Assembly: GCF_002104995.1 (NCBI RefSeq)
Contig: NW_024468249.1
Coordinates: forward strand, 2,294,001 to 2,358,000
Length of the DNA stretch: 64,000 nucleotides
Direction of reading: 5' to 3'
Source of the DNA: Linderina pennispora
Taxonomy: Eukaryota; Kickxellomycota; Kickxellomycetes; Kickxellales; Kickxellaceae
The notes under the pieces were generated by a model. That model was given only the letters and a program-made list of their open reading frames with translations. It searched no databases and was not told the origin of the DNA. Shown piece after piece: positions 45,095 to 55,700 of this stretch (positions are counted from its first letter, which is position 1; the number at the start of each line of letters is the position of its first letter). A program made the position numbers and the translations under genes.

Positions 45095-48004
45095 TTATGT
45101 TGGTGAGGGAAATGTCGCCCAGTTGATGAGGAGCGTTTGCATGGGTGCCGGGACCCGCTTGATGTGTGCGCGGTAGGTATTCATGCGGGTTCGCCGGATG
45201 CCGATGCGGGAGAGCGCCTCTTCGCCAAACGGCGCATATGTCGTCTGTGCTCTGGCAGGTGCCTCAATCTTGCCTTGGTGGACGCTGTCCCATGTGACCA
45301 TATATGCAAGATACGCTGCTGTGTCCTGCAGCGACATAGATGGAGTGCGCTCACGCCGATGCCCGATAAGGTCTAGGGCACAGCACAGATCCTGTAGCAC
45401 GCCACTGCGCTTGTGGTCGTGTGCCGTGAGCTCTGAGCGGAAGCTGTTTGGAGACATGCTCTGTGAAACATCTGTAATTCCGCTTCTCTTCACTTCTGCC
45501 GATGTTAGCCAGCGGTAGATTGCGTTCTCGCCAGCGCAGCACTCATCAGTGGGGCTATCGAGGAGACATGCTGGCGATTGACGAGAGAGCACATCCGAGT
45601 CGAGCTTAACATAGTAGACACCCAGGCATTCGTCGAGCATTGGGTTTGCGGCCCCAAACGTCTGCTCTAATTGCAGCTCGTGGTCGGTCTGGGTCATCCC
45701 AACTGTCGCGCTGGCTAGCGAGAGCATATCGAGCGAGTCGGCAAGGCGATCCAGCTGGGCCTGCTCCGCACTCGGGTCCTGGTTTGTCGGCGGCGTAGAG
45801 TCGTCAGACTCTGGCTGGTCTGCCGGTATATTCGGCGTGATGTGCAGGGAGACTGGGATGACAGTGCGGCAAACAAGCGTCGGATTCGGGCATTTGTCAG
45901 CGTGCGGCTCTATCGTCGGAGCTGGCTTTGAGAAGAATGTGTTCTGATGTGCAGACAGGGGTCTCTTGAACAGCGACCCAAGTCTCTGCGGTGGACGGCT
46001 CTCACTGCCTGTGTCATAGTCGACTCTGACTGGGTCTGGTGGCAGATCCGGCCACAAGCGAAACCACTCTGGTGTCGCCGGCTGGGCCGAAACAACCAGC
46101 TCCCGCCAAAAGTTGTAGCAGGTGCTCGATGTCTCGCCGGCTTCTAATGGCCGAAACAGCCAAGCGAGGGTGCCGCTAAGATCGATGTCCCTGGGTGGCG
46201 AATTCTCTTCCAGATTTTGCCTTGATCTGGCTTCGCATATCGCCAGCTCCAATACGCTGAGCATCCGGTTGATATTGCACTCGGACTCGCGGCACACTTG
46301 AGATAGCTCGGCGGGCGAGACCAGTGCGCCTTCGATGAGACACAACAGGAAGCAGTACGGCACCAAGATGTCTTCTGTGGGTCTACGGAAGCTGAGCACC
46401 GAGTGGAAGTTGCTTGCACCCCATCGCACACACGACGTGTCCGTGCAGGTGAGCACGATAGGCCGACGGCTCTTATGCGCCAGCTGCTTCAGTGCCGGCC
46501 ACATGCGCTGGTCCTGCTCAAACAGCACATCAACCTGCTCAATCAAGATCAGCATCTGGTTCTCCGTCGACATGGTATTGCTGCCAGCGCTTGAAGCGCC
46601 GGGCTGGCTGTAATACGGCAGATTCGAGGGCGCTGAAATTGTGTGGCTCTGAATCAGATCCTCAAGGGCAGAAAGAATATCTTTGCCACTGCGTTTCTGG
46701 CCAGGGTGGATCTCATGCACCTGGAAGCCGAGGTCGTCAGCGCATGCGTAGACAGCGGCGGTCTTGCATGACCCCGAGGGGCCTTCCAGCAGGATGATGT
46801 TGGAGAACGTCTCGGGCTCCGTATCGCTGCCGCTGCGCCAAACAGCGCGTCGTTTCTCGCGCACACTGCTCAGCGTACCATCGCTGTTTGCCCATGCCAG
46901 AATGTCGTTCAGCTCCTTGTCGTTTCCAGCTGCACGGCCACGGCGCCGGGGCTTTGGCGTCGGCATAAAATCATCATCGTCGTCGTCATCATCAAACCCG
47001 TCATTGCTGCCGTCTAAGAGACTGTCGCTATCGTCGGTATCGAGAATTCGGCGGCGGGTCCGTGAAGGACGTGCGTGTCTGCCGCGTACACTCGCTAATC
47101 TGCCAGCAGATTGCTTACCCACGTCTGCTGCATTTGCCGACGAGTGCTTCAGCCGCATACTGTCAATCCAGGAATGGAGCAGGCCGACAGCGCGATTGTT
47201 GCCTAGGACCTCACGTGCCTTGCGCGGGTGGTAGCGCGATGCAAGCAGCTGCACGGCGGGATTGCTGACGGATTCGTTTACAAGCGCACGGAGCAGTGGC
47301 GCACAATGAAGCGCGTGCGCTGGTAGCTTTGGGAGTGCAATACCGAATGTCGCGCGTACGGGGATATGCAGAGGATTGTGCACTTGGCGAGCAGCATGCG
47401 GGCTAAGCAACGAACCGACCAGTGAGCGCCATGCCGAATCTGGCAGAGGTTCTGCAGACTGGATTCCCCGTGCTGTGGCATCAGGAACCCTGACTGCATG
47501 ATTTGCTATATATGGCAGGAACTTTGGAGTGGGTACATGCGAGGACTCCACTGTTGGATAGGGTGCTGGAGTACCCTGGGCCCTTGCGGCCATTCGATCC
47601 AGTTTGCGCAAGTCGGCTTCGGAGTTGATGCTGGCAAACGGCTTGGGTTCGACAGCAGGCACACTCGCTGGCCCATCGTCGTTGCTGGTGTCTGTTCCTG
47701 CCTTGTCGATCTGCTGCTCAGGCGCCGTATCCTTGGCTGCGGGCTTTAATCCAAGCAGCGTCTGCTGCTTCTTCTTTCCGGGCTTTGGCTGCGCAAGGGA
47801 GTTCGGCTTACGGCCGCGCTTTTCTACCACCACCGGTTTGGACCGTTTGGCCGTTGCATCACCAGTGGCTGTCTGTGTCTGTGTGCGCTTTGCCGACCGC
47901 GACATAAAGAACGGGTGTACAGGCGCGGCTGGCTGCGCTGGAGTATTGTTGTCGGCTTCCGGTACTGCACCCATGCTCCCGACATTGCTGCAGCTGTGCA
48001 ACAT
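45095..48004 (-). CDS. ELG1: ELG1/ATAD5-like RFC-type clamp unloader
   Basis: A 969-residue uninterrupted protein. The AAA+ core (residues about 400-560) matches Elg1/ATAD5: 'NIILLEGPSGSCKTAAVYACA', 'DDLGFQVHEIHPGQKRSGKDIL', Walker B region 'MLILIEQVDVLFEQD', sensor 'RRPIVLTCTD'. The family unloads PCNA after Okazaki-fragment completion. The N-terminus has 'HPFFMSRSAKR' and a PIP-like 'QQTLLGLKP', and a long acidic run of nine Asp precedes the AAA+ domain. Two deviations: Walker A is G-P-S-G-S-C-K-T, with Cys at the third Gly, and Walker B is E-Q-V-D rather than E-E-V-D. Elg1 family members tolerate Walker changes better than most RFC subunits, so activity is not excluded. No frame change anywhere in 2.9 kb. 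Start is the first Met; 'MGAVPEADN' is an alternative. Confidence 0.85.
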   Translation of the reverse strand: MLHSCSNVGSMGAVPEADNNTPAQPAAPVHPFFMSRSAKRTQTQTATGDATAKRSKPVVVEKRGRKPNSLAQPKPGKKKQQTLLGLKPAAKDTAPEQQIDKAGTDTSNDDGPASVPAVEPKPFASINSEADLRKLDRMAARAQGTPAPYPTVESSHVPTPKFLPYIANHAVRVPDATARGIQSAEPLPDSAWRSLVGSLLSPHAARQVHNPLHIPVRATFGIALPKLPAHALHCAPLLRALVNESVSNPAVQLLASRYHPRKAREVLGNNRAVGLLHSWIDSMRLKHSSANAADVGKQSAGRLASVRGRHARPSRTRRRILDTDDSDSLLDGSNDGFDDDDDDDDFMPTPKPRRRGRAAGNDKELNDILAWANSDGTLSSVREKRRAVWRSGSDTEPETFSNIILLEGPSGSCKTAAVYACADDLGFQVHEIHPGQKRSGKDILSALEDLIQSHTISAPSNLPYYSQPGASSAGSNTMSTENQMLILIEQVDVLFEQDQRMWPALKQLAHKSRRPIVLTCTDTSCVRWGASNFHSVLSFRRPTEDILVPYCFLLCLIEGALVSPAELSQVCRESECNINRMLSVLELAICEARSRQNLEENSPPRDIDLSGTLAWLFRPLEAGETSSTCYNFWRELVVSAQPATPEWFRLWPDLPPDPVRVDYDTGSESRPPQRLGSLFKRPLSAHQNTFFSKPAPTIEPHADKCPNPTLVCRTVIPVSLHITPNIPADQPESDDSTPPTNQDPSAEQAQLDRLADSLDMLSLASATVGMTQTDHELQLEQTFGAANPMLDECLGVYYVKLDSDVLSRQSPACLLDSPTDECCAGENAIYRWLTSAEVKRSGITDVSQSMSPNSFRSELTAHDHKRSGVLQDLCCALDLIGHRRERTPSMSLQDTAAYLAYMVTWDSVHQGKIEAPARAQTTYAPFGEEALSRIGIRRTRMNTYRAHIKRVPAPMQTLLINWATFPSPT

Positions 48005-49791
48005 TTGTGAAAGTACGAATATAGAGTAAACACAGGACGGCAGCAGGAAAAAGACAAAGGTGTGGGCGCGAACTGGGCTGCTCAGAGTGGCACGCGGTTC
48101 CAGGTCCTTTTCGCAGTGGAACCACGCGATTTTTCGCGTCGGCCGCTCTCAGGATATAGATTCCGATCACACAATCAGCAAATCGAATCACGCTGGATGC
48201 ATGTCTCCTGCTGAGTTCGCATACGCCTTGCTCTCTGGGTCCAGCCATGTGCATGTGACCTCATGCAAGCAGTTGCCAACAAAGCCCGCTGTCGCCGGCG
48301 TCATGCCGACCCAACAACACATGCACACCCAGCGCTCGCGCTTCTCGGACTGAGGGGGTGGTGACCTAGCCCTTGCAAAGCAAAAAGCGAAAAAGAAAAA
48401 CGGAAACCATGCGTGTTTCTCGCCGCCCAAAAATGGCACAGCGAGCAGCGGCGAGGCAAGTGTGATGTCAGAGCTGGTTCATCCATCAATTTTCATGCGG
48501 CAGGCGCCTTAGTAGCGTGTTCACTGGGCAGGCCACAGAGCCGAGCACCTTTTTGACGGCCTGCGTACTGTCCGAGCAAGCAAACTGTGCACAGGTGCAA
48601 ATCGGACTTGGTGGGCTGCCCTGCCTGTTGGCAAGCGGTACCACGGCCGATTTTGTTTGCAGCTTGTCAGCACACCGCGCCCCCTCCCTTTGGGCCACGC
48701 AGCCGCTTCAATGTATTGCTGCCCGTGCCTTTCTACCGCTGTGGCCACCTCCGCTCTTCGAGTGTCCACATGATTGAGAGCGCAAGATGCAGCTGGATTG
48801 GAGAAAGGGCGGCGCTCTGTCAGTGGGTTTGCATTTCCCCCCTCCTCCCCAAGTTTCACAGACTGGCAATACCAACTCGCCTGTTTGCCTCCTTTTTCTT
48901 CCAGACTTTCTCCTCACCTCGCGCCCCTGTCGCACCCTCTTTAGTTTCTCTACCCACTTTCCTAGCCCCTGTAATTCTAGCCCTTCCCCATCAGCCAAGC
49001 CCTATTGGCATATATTTTTACATACCGTCGTTTTTATTATCAGGAAGCTGACCATATTTCAGACTCTAAATAATATCTGGCGTCCCCCTGTGCGGTTTTC
49101 TGCCTCTACAGACTATCGGCACTCCAGGTTTAGCCCGCCGACTCTAAAGGTATACAGTTGCGTTCTCCTCATTTCGACCTTTTTTTGTTAGCAGCCTGGC
49201 GATAGACAGCTGCCGGTGGTGTACGCTTACAGCCGGCGAATACTGGGAATCCTGAGGGAGAACACACGCCGATCGGTGCATCGGGCGGGCCCAGCGCATC
49301 GCCTGTATGTAGCCCCGTCAACATGACGCCCTTTTTTCGCTGCCGCTCCCCGCTATTAGGCATCGTCATCCCTTGCAGGTCGCTCTTTTTTGTTCCTAGC
49401 TGGCCATTCCCAGTTTGGTGATGCATTTTTGCCCATCCTCCATTTCTCAATCAACCCTGTTTCCTGCTCGTGCCTTTTTGGACGTAGAGTGCTAACCGAC
49501 CCTGGCTCTTGTGCTCAGTAGAGATAACACCATCGGCAATTTTACCAAGAAACTTCGTCCCAGTGGACACGACTCGTCTGTCAAAAGGATTTATCACGCC
49601 CCTCTCGCTGTTCTGCATGGTATTTTTAGGGACATATTAGCCGGACAATCAACATACATACGGCGAGACCCTCTTCACCGCGCATACCCGTTTGGATTTT
49701 TTTGGAATACCCCTATTTATCGCATACACAAAACTGCAAGTGAACACAAACACCGCGTTAACCGAAATCCCTTGAATCACCCGCATAAAGA
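48005..49791. other. Divergent promoter region, ELG1 / RIM15, 1.8 kb
   Basis: Both flanking genes start here in opposite directions. The part before RIM15 (48,830-49,750) is pyrimidine-rich on the + strand, as in a long leader. No ORF with a domain, no tRNA, no repeats. Confidence 0.5.
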
Positions 49792-52700
49792 ATGAGTGGC
49801 GGAGGACCAGCAGCATCACAGCAAGGACGGCATACAGCGCGGCGTAAGCGGTTCGGGCTGTTCAACATCTTTGGGTTCAGTGGCGAGTCCTGCTCGCCAG
49901 CAGACACCAAGGACGGCAAGGACAGCAAGGACAGCAAGGACAGCAAGGACAGCAAGGACAGCAGGAGCATCGAAGCCGATGATGCCAGCGAGCTGTCGCT
50001 GGACAACAGCATACAATCGCAGAACGATCTAGCCGGTAAGTCCAGCTGCTCTTGACCAAGAAAAAAAGGATTCATGCATTCTCCTTGACTTGCTGGCCAC
50101 AATCACTCTCCACACATACATCTGGTTGTTGCCAGAGTTTGAAAGAATTGCAGCTATTGTCTGGGCATGCGCTGACCCAACACTCTACGAGCGGTTTGGC
50201 GAACCTGTCTAGTTGCAAGAGGGGCAGACTCGGTGGAACATTAAATGCGTAGGCAGCATGTCTGTTCCGCAATGTTGCACCCGTCGCCTCCCCCCTCAAA
50301 TCACCCACTCTGCAGCTGACCCGCAAGGGATCTGGTGGTGCGAGGTTTCTGGAAGCAGGGAGGTTGTCACCTTGCTTTTCACTCTCTGACTTTTCAGCAC
50401 CACATACCCACACGGCCCAGCGTATATGAAGAGCGTGGTGTGGGCAATGGTGGCTGTCGACAACAAGCGTCACAGACAGCTTCACTCACACATGAGCACG
50501 GTATTCTCAAAAGCACATTCTTCTCTTCACAACCGCACACTCGTAGATGCCGGCACTACTAGCCAGCTGGAGGCACAAAAGGAACACCAAAGCCGGCCCA
50601 TGGCCAGCGCGCTGCAGCGGGTTTCGCACCTACTGCTGCACACCTGGCAGCTCGTCCAGCAGCGCTGCCTTGGAATCAGTGGCCGAAGATGACGCCAGCG
50701 CCACGCCCGTGTCAATTCACGGCATGGACAAAGATGCCGATAAGCAGACACTGATGGTGGCAGCAAGCCCGCACCAGTCCGAGAATCCCGAGATCCCCAC
50801 CACCTCGTCGCACAGGCCATCGCAGATCCGTACCTGTCCGATCCCAGAGAAGCTCCGGCTGAAGATGCTGGACACACCGGGTGACTCAGCCGGCAGCAGC
50901 TCGCCCACCGTCGTGTCACCTACGCACTGGACAGCGGATGCGATGCGCGGCAATGTGCAGGACGGGCCGCGAGTCAGGCGCCGCGGCACAGTGAGCACGA
51001 TAAGCAGTAGCGTGAGCAGCACTAGGAGGGCATCGAGGTTCAGCGTTTCGGCCAGCGATAAGCAGGGCATGTCACCAGGCGCCGCTGACCAGATGCCGCT
51101 TGAGCGCGGTATCGTGACTGCGACGCCCATTGCACGGCGCACCAGCTCGCACAACACCGACTTGTCTACGCCCAGTGCCACGCCTACATCGGTAAACAAG
51201 GACGCAGCGTCGGTCCTGTCAAACGCATCCGATGATCAATCGGCGCTGTTGGCAGGATGGGATGCTACAGCTACTACGGCGCGGCTGCCGTCTCGCTCCC
51301 GCAACCGCAGCCGGCGATATAGCGTATTCGATTTGTCGTATGCCAGCCAAAAGTCAACCAGCGACGCCTTGGCAGGCTCACAGTCCACCATTGACCAGGA
51401 TACGGCTGGCGAAATGATCGGGTCGGCGCAGTCCCGCCGCAAGTCTTCACTAAAGTCAAACTCTGGGTCAGCCACGTCGATGGACACCAAGCAGGAGTCA
51501 GCGGGTGCGGCCTAGTGGCAGATCCAGCTTTGACCTTGGCGCCGACGAGATAGCGGCTGTGCGGTACTCTGCCGACAGCCCACTGGCCAGCTCGTCAGGT
51601 ATGTCCAGCAGCCAGGCCAGCAGCCAGCCGCTGTACGTGCAGACAGGCATGGTGGCCCGACGCATGCACAGTGAGCGCAGCTCGCCCAAACACACGCGCC
51701 GCCCATCGCTTAACACAAGTGCAGTGTCGAAGCGAAGCAGTATGGAGAGCAGCCTACGGCAGTTGTCGCGTCAGCCCACATGCGACATCCGATCACGATA
51801 GCGGCAGCAACAGCGGCAGCATGCGTGGGCGGCGGCGCCCATTCTCTTCTGACCTCCATGCCTCGAAATCAGGCCACTCGGCAGCAAACATCAACACTCT
51901 GGCGCGGCTACGTGTAAGTGGGCCAGCTGATTCCAGCAGCTGGCAGCAATACCGGCAGTGACGCGATGACGCCTGGCGAGACACACCCGCTGGCCAAATC
52001 GTACATTGGGCTGGCTCACACGGCTTGGTAGGATCCAAGTCCCGCCGCGGATTGGTCCGGGCTCCCAAGCACTCTGCCCGCCGGTCAATTGCCGATGGCG
52101 GCTTGTTTGAGTGTGACGGAGACGACGAGTTAAACTACCATGGGGACACAGATGATCACGATAACGCAGATCTGGACCTGCCGCTGCTGCGGCATACCTG
52201 CGTCGACGCCCGATATCGTCATGATGCCCCTGCACCCTACGCAGTCCGGTCAACCATGCATGGCCAAAAAGCCAGACGCATTTTATGAGCACCTGCTGTC
52301 GCTGTCACGCAGTGTGAAGGCACATCGTTGGCTTAAGGATGCCACGCAGCTACATCCAAGCACCTTTGTCCAGGCGCGACAGTGCTGAGACCTCCATTGA
52401 GCCGCAGCCGCAGAGTCAGTCGGTAACCTCCACACCGTCGCCACGCATTGGCGGGCTGACACGACGGGACACGGCATCTACTATCGATGCGCCTACTAGC
52501 ATTGGGCGGGTGCGGTCTGGGAGCCAAAAGCAGCCTGGCACAGTGCCTCGATCGACTGCGCGTCGGCGGCAGCACAGCCAGTTTGCACATGACCCAGCAA
52601 CTCAGATCCAGTGGCCGGTGTGGACTGACAGCATCAACATGCCCGGTACTCCTACAGGCTCGTTGGTGCATAGCCGAGTGCTAAATATGTGGGCTCGGAT

Positions 52701-55700
52701 ATCTCGCAGCTGGCACCATGCGCATGGCCACAAGTACAGGGGCGAGCACAGGCGCGACAGCTCATCCAGCTACTTTGGGCTGCCAATCAAGCCAAGCATG
52801 ACGTACGGTGAAGGAACAGTGGCTCCAGGTGTAGCGTTACGGCCAGTGCCGCAGGTAATGCCGCCGCCGGCTGTCGACTCTGAAAACGGGCTGCATGGCA
52901 GCTCAGCAGCGGTCATCAGTCAGCTCCTGATGGAGCCCGCTTACTTGCAGCGTGGGTGCTCAGAGTCTGGCCGCCGTGAATCGCCCAACGACGCCTTTTC
53001 AGCCATATACCACATATCCAACTACTCCAGCGTGCAGTCGCCTCACGAGTCATCGCAAGCGTCAGTACCCGTATCAGCTGTACAAACCCGAGATGCAGTC
53101 AGCTAGTTTGGAGCCAGGCCTGCAGACGTTGAACTAAAGGCGCCAGTACTATCAACCAGCAACTAGTGCCGGTATCCGCAGCACCCTGTATTCGTCTCCA
53201 CCACGCACTGCGACCCCGGGCCAGAGGCAACTGGTGCCTGTGCGCGAGCATTCGATGGAGGACCTGCACGAGCGCACAGAATCGCCGCTGCGCCGGAGTA
53301 CTAAAGATGCGGAGACAAGCTGCGCTCGCCATCCCAGGCGCGCAGGAGAAATACACGTGGATGCTGGCGCGCGTGGACAACCCTGATGAGGCGGTCGAGG
53401 TTTTGCTGAACTTTGTGTCCCGGCTCACAGTGCGGCTTGCCAAGGCCAAGACAGAGAGCGAGGAGGAGCTGATCAGCATCATCCAGAGCCTGGGCGAGTT
53501 TGTTGAGGAGGGACTTAGCTACGTGAGGGACGAGGATGCCGGCGAGTTCTACGATGATGAGTATGAGTCAGACACTCAGTTCCCTGAAGTATCTGCCTTT
53601 GACTATGACCAGGTCGATGATGCCGACACTGAGTCTTTAACCGGTTCGCCGCTACAGATCGCACCGCTCTATGGGGCGGACAGAAGGGCTCGCTTGACGC
53701 CACCGCCGCCGCTGGTGCCGAGAAACACGTCGGTTACGGCTAGGGCGTTGCCACACAAGCCTGCCGATACACACACGACGACCTGGGAGCTCAAGCATCT
53801 AAACCGCAAGCTTCACGATGTGCTTAGCTTGCACAACTCTACAGCCGCCAGCGAGTACGGATCGGAGCCCACTGAAGCTACCAGAACTGCAGCCAGCGGT
53901 GCGCCTAAGGTAGGCGATGGTGCCAGCGGCCCGGGAACCAGCGGTTCATCGCTCAGTACAGTCGACTCGAGACTCGAGCGGGTCGCAGCACAGGCTGTGC
54001 CGTCGTCTACGCACAAGCTCAGTCGCTCGCCATCCATCCGTCGACTGGCATTTCTGAAAGCCTTGTCCAACAACACCACCACCAGCAACAACAACAACAA
54101 CAGGAAGGGTGAGGGATCTGATACGGATAATAGCCATCCGCAAGAGAACTCTCACAACCACCACCACAAGCATCATCATAATAGCCCAGGCAGTGGTCAT
54201 CACAAGAATGAGGGTATCCAGCGCCACCCTCTGGCAACATCGCGCACATTTGACGACACTATTCTTATGTGTAACGACGATGGTGTGTCAAATGAAGGCG
54301 TGTCCAGGGTATGAATCGCTACAGGCTAGTCGATTGACGCCTGACATTGCTGCTGATGCAGCTGACACGAGTGTCATTTCGTCGTTTTCGTTTAGTAGCC
54401 AGCCGGCTATTCCTGAAGTTGTCGTTTCATCTGGCCCCGCTGTCCGCCGCAACGAAACACTGCCGGTAATGTTGCCCTCATGGTTGAGCAGCACAACACA
54501 GTCCGTCACATAACCCGGGGCACAACTATACGGTGGACGAGGACTGGCACTGTTGCACCTGGTGGGTCCAAGCCGCAACCAGGTGTTTCATTCCCAGCCC
54601 TTAAGCCAAGTCGCTCGCCATCAGCAGAGATTGACGGTAGCATTCACTCGTGGTCTTCTCCATCCCAGCATGAGTCGCCACTAGGACGAGCCAGGGCACG
54701 CACGTTCGATACTACCGGAGATGTTCGGATCTGATGACTCGTATGACTCAGCCAGCAGCTACAGCAGCGATAACGCATTCCGGCGTAGTATGTCGCGCTC
54801 GTCAGCCTACTCTGTAGCATCGGCCAAGTCTCTGCTCACATCGCCGCTGATTGCAGAGGACGAGTTCAAAGCCAACGCCGTTCTTGCGTGCCATCATGGA
54901 GCTGGTCAATATCATTGGCCATGTTGTGAGCATGCCAGCCCGGAGATATGCTGCGGCCCATGGCTGGCCATATGCTAGACGAAGCCTTGGATGCTGTGGC
55001 TGCAGACGACTGAGATCGAGGACCTTGTCGATGAACGGAGTCGGATTGCTGCACTGATGCCCACGGAGTTCTGGGTGCAGCGGCCTGACGGAGATTGGCG
55101 ACCAGTGGCTGTCGCCGTCCGATGGAAGATAGCAATGGTATGCAGCCTTGGCCTTGCCGGGGTCTGTTCCTCCGCTCGCTGCTGGCAATATCGTCGCTCA
55201 ACCGCATTGTCATGTGGTATGGCGCCGTGCGGTCAATGTACAGCGAGGACATCGTCGATGAGTTGGACCGACGGTCGGAGCTGATTAGAAAGCAGGAGAG
55301 TGGCGCCGATGCTGATGAGCAGGCTTTGCACATTGACTTTGGTGCAATGAATTTAGGCACTGCTGGGGTGCCAGATTTCGGCAGCCAGTTTGTGGAAACG
55401 CCAGCTGAAATGGAAATAGGCACGCCCAACAGCGGCTTGCCAGTTGTGCCGGATGGTGTTTACTGTTGACGAGCGCCAGTCTAGCATCTACTCTAATGAC
55501 CCGGCTCTGGTTACCATTTCATCTTCGCCAGACCAGCCACCCCAGGCGCCTCGCTGGGCTCCTGGCGTGAACCCGGATTCAAGCAGCCTGCAGAATGCAG
55601 CCTACGGCTGACAAGGGCTTGAACATGCTCATGGAGGTGTCCCTGGACTGGCCACATCCGGTACGTGAGTCCGGCATGGCGCCGGCTGATCGGCTCAGAT

